Positions 26,050-33,521 of a DNA stretch of 64,000 nt are shown in pieces. The notes under the pieces are model-generated. The model was not told the origin of the DNA, did no database searches, and saw only the letters and a list, made by a program, of their open reading frames with translations. Each line of letters opens with the position of its first letter. The stretch's first letter is position 1. This DNA is from Planctobacterium marinum (GTDB lineage Bacteria > Pseudomonadota > Gammaproteobacteria > Enterobacterales > Alteromonadaceae), in contig NZ_JAJEWQ010000005.1 in the NCBI RefSeq assembly GCF_020687805.1, positions 221,271 to 285,270 on the forward strand. The letters are read 5' to 3'. The position numbers were made by a program, and so were the translations under genes.

Positions 26050-28434
26050 CTACCAGGCATAATCCAGTCGCAAGCCAATCAAGGGTTCGGCTTCACTTTC
26101 GTCTTTTACTATAACGCCTCGACGGTAATCAAACTCACTCTCGTCGCCTGAAGATGCTGCAGTTACGTTGATGACATCAAGAAAGGCTGTCACATCTAAA
26201 GGCCCAAAAGCGCGACGATAATCGACGCGAATGTTTAACAATCCAGAGCCACTTTTGCGCCCGACATTGCGTTGTACGATTTCTTTCGAATATCTCAAAG
26301 GTTGACCCGCTCCCAATACATCAGTGTGAATAATGAACAGGTCGTCTGGTCTGCCAGACAGGTATTTGTAGCGCCCCGCAACCTTCCAGCGATCATTAAT
26401 TTCCCAGGTCAGGCCCAATGTCGCAACATGTTTTCTACTAAATTCAGCGGCAACATCACCACGACCATCTTGTCGATCCACAACTGCGTCATTGTAAGAA
26501 TAGGTTGCTGTAGCGTAAAGACCTTCAAAAATTGTTCCATTGAGCACAATATCAACGCCATAAGATGAACCTTCGCCTGAGTTAGCATACGTTCCACTTG
26601 CCCGATCAAGGTCCACTACCAAGTTATTAAGGTTCTGATAATAGGCCTCCGTCAATACTGACCAGTTCTTGTTGGGAAAATATTTAACACCGATACTGGT
26701 ATGGGCTATTTTTTCGGTTTTCAGATTGTTTGATTCGTTGGCAGCAAGCTCCAAATACCGTGGAGATTGATGATAGAGCCCTGCTGTCGCAAAATATTTA
26801 ACCGCTTTGCTCTGTTGCCAGTTAATGTTAAACCTCGGAGAGGCAAAGCTTTCTTCGGCAAAGCCATCCCGTTCAAATCGCATACCAGCACCAAAATCCC
26901 AGTCGCCGAATTCAAAAACTTGATCTATGTAGCCAGCGTAATTTGTTTCCTGCCGACGAGTTGAAGAGTTCATGCTCTCTGATGTCAACACGATATAGCG
27001 CTGCTCAGGATTGGCTCTGAAATCATCATCGTCGTAGACAAATCGGATCCACTCACCATCTAACTCGGTATAGTAATCCAGTTCAATTTGCGTTACCCGG
27101 ACTCCGGCACTCAGCTTGCCCCAATGATTCATTGTTTCAAAATCACTTCGCCAACCGATTTCGCTTTCATTTTCGCCAATAGTAATAATGTTCTCTCTTA
27201 CCGGGAAACTGGACGCAGGCGACCCGGCCGGGACGAGATCGGGAAATGCCTCGCCCTCGGAACTCAGCTTGTCACTTTTGCGGTAGTAAACCTTGTTGTT
27301 CCAAACCGCTTCTTCACCGATTAAAGTGCGCAATGTCACACCAAATAAATCACTATCTTGTTCAGCATCCTGAAGCGCAGCATCTTCAAAATCAGGTGAC
27401 GCAAAAACGTGAGTAACACCACGGGTGTACTCCTCATGAGTATCCATCAGTAACACTTCAAAAGTGTTATTCGTGTTTATGGGAATGACCGATTTAATGA
27501 TCACATCTCTTAAAACTGGCTCGCCAATATCAAGTTCGTCAATAGTTTCAAACAATGAACCAAAATCCAGTCGACGAGCTGAAAAAAGTATTGTGGAATC
27601 ATCAATAATTCCGGCAGGACCGTCGTAACCTACCTCAAAGCCTGCCAAATCATAGCGAAAGCTTGCTGAAGGGCTGGGGTTACCATCGGCAACTTCCAGG
27701 TTGAGTAGTGATGCGGCGCGCCCACCATAAGCAGGCCCCCATCCGCCGGGTGAGAACTCAGCACCGCTGATAACATTGGGCGCAAAAATTGAGAAACGAC
27801 CACCCCCGCCCACATCCTCTTCTTCACCTAGTGTTGCATCAAAGTGCACAGCTTTATCGAAGGGAAAGTCATCCACGAATATCAAATTATCTCTTGGGCC
27901 ACGGCCACGTACACTAAAACTTGCAAATTCACTGGCTGACGCCAGCCCTGGCAATCCATCTAAAGAGAGCAGAGGATCTGCTCCTCCACCCACCGCACTG
28001 CGCAAGGCTTCTCGGTTGAGATAAGTTCCGGAGGCGGAAGTGGACAAATCAGATTGCTGCGCCCGTACCTCCACTACCTCAATATCTTCTATTCGAAGTT
28101 CAAAATCTAACTTGATATTTTTGCGGGTAATCACCCGGACACCAGGCTCAAATAAAGACGCGAAACCAACCTTTGCCAGATTGACAGAATAAAGACCCGG
28201 ATCAAGCTGTTCTGTAACCACGCGCCCTTGTGAGTCAGTAACTAATTCTTGGGTGTCACCGGTTTCCCGTTCTCTGATCAATATTTGCACACCCGGCACT
28301 GGCCGCTCAGTGACCTGATCCTTAACTATAATGGTCAACACTCCTGGCGCTTCCGCAGCGTGAACCAAAAGTGGTAAACCAATCAAGAGCGCCCATATAG
28401 TCAACCATGAAACCTGTCTGAATTGCCAACTCAT
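26050..28434 (-). CDS. TonB-dependent receptor with carboxypeptidase-regulatory-like N-terminal domain
   Basis: A 794-residue outer-membrane protein. After a signal peptide (ending VHAAEA), residues about 30–115 form a CarboxypepD_reg-like domain (VPGVQILIRERETGDTQELV), then a plug domain with SFSVRGRGPRDNLIFVDDFP, and a beta-barrel ending in the aromatic RLDYAW. The TonB box is not obvious. It probably takes up a large or chelated substrate with TonB/ExbBD. It is the first gene of an operon with a two-component system, an arrangement that may let the regulator control receptor expression. Substrate unknown. Confidence 0.88.
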   Translation of the reverse strand: MSWQFRQVSWLTIWALLIGLPLLVHAAEAPGVLTIIVKDQVTERPVPGVQILIRERETGDTQELVTDSQGRVVTEQLDPGLYSVNLAKVGFASLFEPGVRVITRKNIKLDFELRIEDIEVVEVRAQQSDLSTSASGTYLNREALRSAVGGGADPLLSLDGLPGLASASEFASFSVRGRGPRDNLIFVDDFPFDKAVHFDATLGEEEDVGGGGRFSIFAPNVISGAEFSPGGWGPAYGGRAASLLNLEVADGNPSPSASFRYDLAGFEVGYDGPAGIIDDSTILFSARRLDFGSLFETIDELDIGEPVLRDVIIKSVIPINTNNTFEVLLMDTHEEYTRGVTHVFASPDFEDAALQDAEQDSDLFGVTLRTLIGEEAVWNNKVYYRKSDKLSSEGEAFPDLVPAGSPASSFPVRENIITIGENESEIGWRSDFETMNHWGKLSAGVRVTQIELDYYTELDGEWIRFVYDDDDFRANPEQRYIVLTSESMNSSTRRQETNYAGYIDQVFEFGDWDFGAGMRFERDGFAEESFASPRFNINWQQSKAVKYFATAGLYHQSPRYLELAANESNNLKTEKIAHTSIGVKYFPNKNWSVLTEAYYQNLNNLVVDLDRASGTYANSGEGSSYGVDIVLNGTIFEGLYATATYSYNDAVVDRQDGRGDVAAEFSRKHVATLGLTWEINDRWKVAGRYKYLSGRPDDLFIIHTDVLGAGQPLRYSKEIVQRNVGRKSGSGLLNIRVDYRRAFGPLDVTAFLDVINVTAASSGDESEFDYRRGVIVKDESEAEPLIGLRLDYAW

Positions 28435-28830
28435 AACGTTTTCCTTCTAAGTGTTTGTGATATCAATCTCGATAGCCTGCTCACGTCGATGCTTTCGAGA
28501 GTTGAATGAATACAATTTGATGAAACGGAAAAAAGAGTAGCAAAGCCAATGTGACTAAAATGTCGCCAAAATGTGAAGGTTATATCGAAAACCGTGGTTT
28601 TCAGGTATGAAACAAGCCGCTCAAGATACTGCCACTTATTCAACGTTTAGAGACAAAAGCCGTAATTTATTGGCGTGGCTTACTGATTTGTTGAAAGCTG
28701 GCGCATTTTGAATGGAACAGTGGCCGATTTGGGGTGGAATATATATGGTCCTTTTTTACATAACCCGAGTAATCCATTGCGGTTGCCGGGGTAATAGTTA
28801 AATTAGCATGAAAATTTTATCGCTTACGAA

Positions 28831-28865
28831 ACAAACAAGCCGTCAAATTTAGACGGCTTGTTTGT
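28831..28865. terminator. Orphan terminator-like hairpin
   Basis: Perfect 14-bp arms ACAAACAAGCCGTC / GACGGCTTGTTTGT with a seven-base loop. No gene ends next to it on either strand, so it probably belonged to a gene lost from an earlier insertion. Confidence 0.6.
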
Positions 28866-28871
28866 ATTCCT

Positions 28872-28898
28872 GACAGAATACTTTATTCCTCTACCACA
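28872..28898 (-). repeat. Remnant of an older Tn7-like right end
   Basis: Read on the minus strand it begins TGTGGTAGAGGAATAAAG, matching the intact right end at 34007 (TGTGGGAGAGGAATAAAG) at all but one of 18 bases, and then diverges after part of the first TnsB-like site. It ends one base before the TAGAA target repeat of the intact element. Confidence 0.7.
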
Positions 28899-28899
28899 A

Positions 28900-28904
28900 T
28901 AGAA
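28900..28904. repeat. Left target-site duplication TAGAA
   Basis: Five bases, TAGAA, directly precede the TGTGG left tip and are repeated directly after the right tip. Five-base duplications are the rule for Tn7-type transposition. Confidence 0.85.
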
Positions 28905-29052
28905 TGTGGTTTAGTAATAAAGTATCATACTGAGATGCTCTGCAAATATTGTTTTTCGTTAGGCAACTTCACCACCGAAAAAATAAAGTATCATACCGAA
29001 ATGAAATTAAGCTCCAAAATGGAGCCTATTTTAAGTAATAAAGTTTCATACT
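28905..29052 (+). repeat. Tn7-like left end with three TnsB-type sites
   Basis: Tip TGTGGTTT at 28905, then three direct 19-base repeats: 28913–28931 (AGTAATAAAGTATCATACT), 28979–28997 and 29034–29052 (AGTAATAAAGTTTCATACT). They are separated by 66 and 55 bases start to start. Three well-spaced sites is the layout of the Tn7 left end. The third overlaps the 3' end of a small broken gene. Confidence 0.85.
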
Positions 29053-29212
29053 ATGATTTTAGCTTTGCCAGTAATTCGTCCACTCGCTGCAACTGATCTT
29101 GTTTGAACTCGTAGCTCGGATAATCCTTATACTCCGCAATATTGCGTTTGTAGTAAGTCAGACTCTCTTTGATCAGCTAAAATTCGCCGTCGGTTAGTTC
29201 TTTCATGTTCAT
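29051..29212 (-). pseudogene. Small gene interrupted by an in-frame amber codon
   Basis: A 53-codon minus-strand frame with a strong AAGGAG ribosome-binding site at proper distance from ATG 29212. Codon 12 is TAG (29177–29179); after it the frame stays open for 41 codons, encoding a charged helical peptide (LIKESLTYYKRN, then DQLQRVDELLAKLKS) before a second TAG. I do not recognise the family. The intact frame beyond the stop suggests a recent nonsense mutation or a sequencing error; the 3' end runs into the third left-end repeat. Confidence 0.5.
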
Positions 29213-29293
29213 ACGTGTCTCCTTACAAAACTTAAACTTAGTCCGATTTTAATTAACCTCAGATCTGTATAAGGCTTAAAGTCGAGCCGTATC

Positions 29294-29313
29294 GGTATGC
29301 AACTTTATTACTT
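29294..29313 (-). repeat. Additional TnsB-like site in opposite orientation
   Basis: GGTATGCAACTTTATTACTT; its complement AAGTAATAAAGTTGCATACC closely matches the element's other sites but is inverted relative to the three left-end sites. It lies about 150 bases upstream of the first cargo gene and has no TGTGG tip next to it. Confidence 0.55.
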
Positions 29314-29463
29314 AAATTTAGATATCAACAAGTCAACAACTATCGATTTATAAACATGGTTGCTTTTTTACTCAACGGATATATTCTTACAATGTTTAGT
29401 CAAGTGTTGTGACAGCTGTACTCTCTTGATAAGTCGATATATAGACATGGAGCAAATTAATCA

Positions 29464-30282
29464 GTGTTTACATACATAATTATAAATGTTGCCGGTTTAT
29501 TAATTCCCGCAACATGCGCTCTTTTCTTATCAAGCGGAAAGACCAAGAGAGAAAAGTTCAATAGTTCAATCCATGCTGGAGTTATCGGACTGATTGTAGT
29601 TTGTCTTTTTCAAACCCAAACACAAAACATCACCGTCCTTAACAAGTTGACACAACTTGAAGATAAAAATGAGTTAGACGAGTTGGCAATCGTATTATCA
29701 AAATATGAAGAATCTGGATTTAAAGACGCATTAAGGGATTTAGATAAGCGCATGAAGAGCGATATCAGGAAGGGGATTTTAGGAGAGGTTTACTACCCTG
29801 GAAAAGAAGAAACAGTCAACATATGGAAGACAATGTTTGATGGAACCAACACTAGTATTGATGCAACAAATTATATATCTGAGAGTTTTTGGAGAGAAGA
29901 TACAGCGTTTAACAGTATCCAAAAATCAGCACATATTGATGCCACTAGTAGAGGAATCGCAATAAGAAGAATTTTCATAATTGATGATCAAACCAATAAA
30001 GAGCTGTTGGGGAAGCTTATTTATGAGCAAAGACAATTAGGAGTTTTAATTAGGGTCATCAAAAAAAGTCAGATTGAAAATTCTGATAAGTATCTCAATC
30101 TCAAATCTCAATTAGGTGGCTCTATAGATTTCGTACTATTCGACACTACTTCCACTTTATTTGTTACGCATAATCAGAAAAAGGAAATATCAGGATCTCG
30201 TTTAACGGTTAAAAGAGATCCAGTTGACGCTTCGAGAGCTTTATTTATACACCTTTGGACGATAGCTCAGGATTCACTCTGA
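29464..30282 (+). CDS. Membrane-anchored protein with predicted inert PLD-like C-terminal domain; function unknown
   Basis: A 272-residue protein starting with GTG, first of the cargo operon. Two hydrophobic helices (about 3–22 and 38–53) form a membrane hairpin; residues 55–110 are charged and probably coiled-coil (TQLEDKNELDELAIVLSKYE). The soluble C-terminal part includes SFWREDTAFNSIQKS and RGIAIRRIFIIDD, then LIYEQRQLGVLIRVI, a pattern I associate with phospholipase-D-like sensor domains; no HKD catalytic motif is present. Its gene is 23 bases upstream of the editing-domain gene, so a shared function is likely. The domain assignment is inference. Codon use is AT-rich like the rest of the element. 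Confidence 0.6.
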   Translation: MFTYIIINVAGLLIPATCALFLSSGKTKREKFNSSIHAGVIGLIVVCLFQTQTQNITVLNKLTQLEDKNELDELAIVLSKYEESGFKDALRDLDKRMKSDIRKGILGEVYYPGKEETVNIWKTMFDGTNTSIDATNYISESFWREDTAFNSIQKSAHIDATSRGIAIRRIFIIDDQTNKELLGKLIYEQRQLGVLIRVIKKSQIENSDKYLNLKSQLGGSIDFVLFDTTSTLFVTHNQKKEISGSRLTVKRDPVDASRALFIHLWTIAQDSL

Positions 30283-30305
30283 ATTCAGACTTATAGGATG
30301 TTTTA

Positions 30306-30764
30306 GTGAGAACTTTATTAATAAACACAAGATACGCAAGTTTTAACGACACAGCATGCTCTACGAGGCCAAAGGGAATTGAATTGGAATCAGAGTTCTT
30401 GGGATTTAAATCATTTGAAAGTGTAGCAATTGCAGCAGTATGCGTTGAAGAACGAGACAGCACATTAGATCAAGATTTTATGGTTTCTGAAATCGTCAAA
30501 TACTCTAATCAAATTGGAAAAGGGGTAGTGATTGTCCCATTCGCACATTTTGCTAGAGACCTGAAGAAACCAAAAGAAGCTAAAATTGTAATTAATGATA
30601 TCAAAAGAAAACTGAAAAAATTGGGAATACTTGTGGGAGAAGTCGGCTTTGGTACACATAAAGAACTCGAACTAGAGGTTATACTTAAAAGCTATTCTCA
30701 TCCTGGCGACTTCGCATGGCGAGAAAGCAGATGTAGTCAAGAACATAGAGAGCAAATTGAATGA
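30306..30764 (+). CDS. Freestanding archaeal-type threonyl-tRNA synthetase editing domain protein
   Basis: A 152-residue cytoplasmic protein that aligns throughout with the N-terminal editing domain of archaeal threonyl-tRNA synthetase (tRNA-Thr_ED, PF08915), a D-aminoacyl-tRNA-deacylase fold that hydrolyses mischarged Ser-tRNA(Thr). Matching landmarks: MRTLLINTRY at the start, VAIAAVCVEERD (40–51), VPFAHFARDLKKPKEA (77–92), LGILVGEVGFGTHKE (106–120) and HPGDFAWRESR (132–142). His81, Lys119, His132 and Glu140 correspond to active-site positions of the archaeal domain. No catalytic or anticodon-binding synthetase domain is attached. GTG start with AGGA upstream. Its stop overlaps the binding-protein ATG by four bases, tying it to the importer. 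The tRNA or amino acid it acts on is not known. Confidence 0.8.
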   Translation: MRTLLINTRYASFNDTACSTRPKGIELESEFLGFKSFESVAIAAVCVEERDSTLDQDFMVSEIVKYSNQIGKGVVIVPFAHFARDLKKPKEAKIVINDIKRKLKKLGILVGEVGFGTHKELELEVILKSYSHPGDFAWRESRCSQEHREQIE

Positions 30765-31726
30765 AAAGAATAATTGGGTTCACATTAGCCGTAGTGCTAG
30801 CTGCAGCTACAATTTATATAACTATCCCATCGAAAAAGACGGATTTAAATCAAAAGAAGTTAACAATAATCAATTTTATTGACCATCCAGTTTTAAACAC
30901 AATTGAATCTGAATTAGTAGCAGGGATCAGAAGTAAGTACAGTGAGCATGAAGTGGATATTTCAATCTTATCTTCTCAAGGAAGAGTCGAAGAAATTCCA
31001 CAGCTAGCCAGAACGGTCACCAGTCGCTCTCCTGATGTAATAGTCACGATATCTACACCAGTTTCAAAAGGTGTGATGAAAGAGCTGGATGGAAATCAGA
31101 AGATCGTTTACACGTTCGTAACCAACCCTCAGGATTTAGGTGCAGACTTAAGCAGAACAAATAGCACAGGATTAAGCGATGCTGTTAATTATTCCTCGAA
31201 TATTAGACTAATTGAAGAGGTGTTAGGCAAATCCACAAAAATAGGTTTTTTATACAATCCAAATGAACCGAATTCTGTATCCGGTTTAGAGAGCATTGAA
31301 AAAGTAATTGATACAAAATCACTATCCCTCTCAAAAGTAGCAGTGATGACCGAGTCAGATCTTCCGCAAGCGGTATCAAGTTTAGCTAAAACAGTTGATG
31401 TCATTTATGTAGGTGGCGATAACTTAACTGTGGGCTCCTTTCAAATTATTCGCAAAATAGCATTGGAAAACAATATACCTGTTTTTGCTAGTGACAGTGG
31501 AAGCGTAAGAGCAGGTGCTGTTGCAGGTTATTCGGTTGACTATGAAAAATTTGGTAAAAGTAGTTCGGAGGTCGTGATAGAAGTCCTAAAAGGAACAGAG
31601 CCAAGAAACATAAGAAGAAAAACAATCTCAGGAGATAAATTGATTGTTAACTTGCAGGCGATGAGAGCATTTGGTATCCGCTTACCTCAGAATTTAATAT
31701 CAAGTGCAGATGAAGTCATTAGGTAA
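30761..31726 (+). CDS. ABC transporter substrate-binding protein (ABC_sub_bind, TrpX-like)
   Basis: A 321-residue extracytoplasmic binding protein. The N-terminal hydrophobic segment (about 5–22) has no lipobox cysteine, so it is a signal peptide or membrane anchor. The two-lobed PF04392 fold is recognisable: IINFIDHPVLNTIESELVAGI (36–56), SPDVIVTISTPVS, YTFVTNPQDLGA and, in the second lobe, VDVIYVGGDNLTVGS and VFASDSGSVRAGAVAGYSVDYEKFG. Family members with known ligands (TrpX/VanX group of streptococci) bind aromatic amino acids; the ligand here is unknown. Its ATG overlaps the editing-domain gene's stop (ATGA), and the permease follows after 11 bases. Confidence 0.85.
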   Translation: MKRIIGFTLAVVLAAATIYITIPSKKTDLNQKKLTIINFIDHPVLNTIESELVAGIRSKYSEHEVDISILSSQGRVEEIPQLARTVTSRSPDVIVTISTPVSKGVMKELDGNQKIVYTFVTNPQDLGADLSRTNSTGLSDAVNYSSNIRLIEEVLGKSTKIGFLYNPNEPNSVSGLESIEKVIDTKSLSLSKVAVMTESDLPQAVSSLAKTVDVIYVGGDNLTVGSFQIIRKIALENNIPVFASDSGSVRAGAVAGYSVDYEKFGKSSSEVVIEVLKGTEPRNIRRKTISGDKLIVNLQAMRAFGIRLPQNLISSADEVIR

Positions 31727-31737
31727 AAATAAACTCT

Positions 31738-32643
31738 ATGATTGCTGATCTTTTTATCAATACTATTATATTTCTCCCTTTAGTTGCTGCTGGTTATATC
31801 ACTTACTTAAAACTGAGAATGGCTGATTTATCGCTTGAAACTACATGGGCTGTTTCAGGCATCGTCACACTTCAATTATTTAATGGTACTGAGATATTTA
31901 ATTCTTCAATATCTTTAATTGCCATTTCGCCAATGATTGGAATACTAATAAGTTCAGTTACCTGTTTTATCTTCTGGTGTACTGGCAAACAAAAGCTTTT
32001 ATCTGGAATGATTGCTTACTTTCTTGTAATGGCAATTGGATACCGTTTATTAGACGGCAGCGCAATGATATACGCGGAATTTGGTGCAAACTCATTTGGA
32101 TTTTCAGATACCCGGATAGCATCAGCTCTATGGATTAGTATTGTCAGTTGCATGTGTTTAATACTATTAGCTTTTTGGGAAAAATCAAAACACGGTATTA
32201 TTTTAAGAATCATGGGGGAAACTAATGGTGGAGCCTCCTCAATTCTGAAGCGCAAAGATAGAAACTATTATTTCATAGGAATTTTGATTTCAGGTGCATT
32301 TCTCGGCTTAGGAGGGGCGGTTTACTCCATTTTCTATGGAACAGCCATGAATGCTAACGGAATTGGACTTCTAGTAAAGGCCTTATTTGCCTCTCTTGCA
32401 GGTGAAAGAGTTCTCTACTTTCTTCGACTTACCTCTAGACCTACATTTTGGTGTGTCCCTGTTGGAGCGGGCATTCTTAGTTTTGTTTTAGTTGTTTCTG
32501 AAGAACTCTCTTTGAAACTTCAAGAAGATTTTAATCAGGTACTGTTAGATACTGATAAAAGTGCTTTGATAGGCTTACTACTCCTAGTGCTCTTATTTTT
32601 TAGAAAAAGAGCCAACACCAGAATCACTGGAGCACAATGGTGA
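31738..32643 (+). CDS. ABC transporter permease (TrpY-like, BPD_transp_2 type)
   Basis: A 301-residue integral membrane protein with about eight to nine hydrophobic helices. The cytoplasmic coupling segment is ILRIMGETNGGASSILKRKDRNYYFIGILISGAFLGLGGAVYSI split across two helices, similar to the GxNxxxA region of LivH/RbsC/TrpY permeases. As the only permease in the operon it probably works as a homodimer. It overlaps the ATPase gene by seven bases. The protein is rather divergent from the classical branched-chain amino-acid permeases, and the substrate is unknown. Confidence 0.8.
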   Translation: MIADLFINTIIFLPLVAAGYITYLKLRMADLSLETTWAVSGIVTLQLFNGTEIFNSSISLIAISPMIGILISSVTCFIFWCTGKQKLLSGMIAYFLVMAIGYRLLDGSAMIYAEFGANSFGFSDTRIASALWISIVSCMCLILLAFWEKSKHGIILRIMGETNGGASSILKRKDRNYYFIGILISGAFLGLGGAVYSIFYGTAMNANGIGLLVKALFASLAGERVLYFLRLTSRPTFWCVPVGAGILSFVLVVSEELSLKLQEDFNQVLLDTDKSALIGLLLLVLLFFRKRANTRITGAQW

Positions 32644-33347
32644 CAAAAAGAGGATTCAAAATATCAGACTTGCGAGTGTATTACGATTCTGCGGAAGGAA
32701 AAGTATCCGCACTAAGTGGGTTTAATCAGACACTTCAAGCCCCAAGCATTACATATCTTCTTGGTAGAAATGGGTCAGGGAAATCAACATTATTTAAAGC
32801 AATAACAGGTGAACTATTATTCAATGGTGATTTTTTTTGGAATGGGCAGAAAGCAAACTCTTTTATTAAAGAAATCGCTTTTTGTTATCCTCAAGATATT
32901 GACTCTATAACCCCATTTGACGTGACCGTCTCAGAGCTTTTTTTAGCTTTTGGAATTTCAGGAGATCACTTAGAACATATCTTTTCGAGAGAAACGTATA
33001 GAGAGCTTCGCTCTGTAGAAAAAATTCACAATCGAATGTTGAGTCAATTATCTGGTGGACAAAGACAACTTATTTTGTGGGCAGCTACATTAGGAAACAA
33101 AGGAAATATTCTTCTAGTTGATGAGGCACTGCGCTCAATGGATCATAGTATTAAAGAGTTAATATGGCGCGATCTCGAAGAAATAACAGAGCAAAGAAAA
33201 TGTGTGACAATTGTAATAACGCATGACTTAAACTTTATTGTAAACAACCCAAAAGATGTAATTGTTATGAAAAATGGGATTTCTACGGAGCTCATATCAA
33301 CAAGTGCAGTTTCTCTAACTCGACTAGAAAAGGCACTATCAAACTAG
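32637..33347 (+). CDS. ABC transporter ATP-binding protein (TrpZ-like)
   Basis: A 236-residue ATPase. Walker A LLGRNGSGKSTLF is at about 40–52, the Q-loop AFCYPQDID around 82, the ABC signature LSGGQRQLILWAA near 140, Walker B ILLVDEAL with the catalytic Glu, a variant D-loop LRSMDHS, and the H-loop VITHD. All motifs needed for hydrolysis are present. The N-terminal ISDLRVYYDSAEGKVSALSGF is typical of importer ATPases. It closes the importer operon and overlaps the permease gene. Confidence 0.9.
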   Translation: MVTKRGFKISDLRVYYDSAEGKVSALSGFNQTLQAPSITYLLGRNGSGKSTLFKAITGELLFNGDFFWNGQKANSFIKEIAFCYPQDIDSITPFDVTVSELFLAFGISGDHLEHIFSRETYRELRSVEKIHNRMLSQLSGGQRQLILWAATLGNKGNILLVDEALRSMDHSIKELIWRDLEEITEQRKCVTIVITHDLNFIVNNPKDVIVMKNGISTELISTSAVSLTRLEKALSN

Positions 33348-33360
33348 AGGGGTAAACATC

Positions 33361-33377
33361 TTTTAATGCCCCATTAA
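33361..33377 (+). terminator. Weak hairpin after importer operon
   Basis: TTTTAAT–GCC–CCATTAAAA forms an AT-rich hairpin 13 bases after the ATPase stop codon. Stability is low, so termination is only possible. Confidence 0.3.
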
Positions 33378-33461
33378 AATAATATTGTCTAAACAAACAT
33401 TAATACAATTTAGATATTCGGCTCTCAGTTTATCAAGTGCTCCAAAAAATCGAAAATTGCA

Positions 33462-33500
33462 TTGACACGCATTAAATACATAACTTATTATGCATTGCAT
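33462..33500 (+). promoter_or_regulatory. Promoter and possible operator of the HTH gene
   Basis: Consensus -35 TTGACA (33462–33467), an 18-base spacer and -10 TATTAT (33486–33491), followed at once by the imperfect palindrome ATGCATTGCAT (33490–33500). The layout fits autorepression by the downstream regulator. It also shows that the frame extension beginning at the TTG of the -35 box is not translated. Confidence 0.6.
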
Positions 33501-33521
33501 GCGTCAGTAAGAGAGTACAAT

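Larger units (their letters stand above)
28435..28904. other. Intergenic region with debris of an older mobile insertion
   Basis: About 470 bases without a convincing gene. The receptor promoter must be near 28435–28560. From about 28600 the DNA looks like debris: a 34-codon frame at 28608–28712, a segment near 28712–28745 (GGAACAGTGGCCG, then GGGGTGGAATA) that reminds me of IS21-type inner repeats, an orphan hairpin at 28831–28865, an isolated Tn7-like right-end tip at 28872–28898, and the TAGAA target repeat of the present element. Confidence 0.5.

Noticed and set aside
30306..30764. Interpretation of the editing-domain gene as a small serine recombinase or resolvase
   Set aside because: No catalytic Ser motif or resolvase signature; the PFAH, GTHKE and HP landmarks fit the ThrRS editing domain.
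33462..33521. N-terminal extension of the HTH regulator from TTG 33462
   Set aside because: The TTG is the -35 element of a consensus promoter and the segment contains the palindromic operator; ATG 33522 is better.
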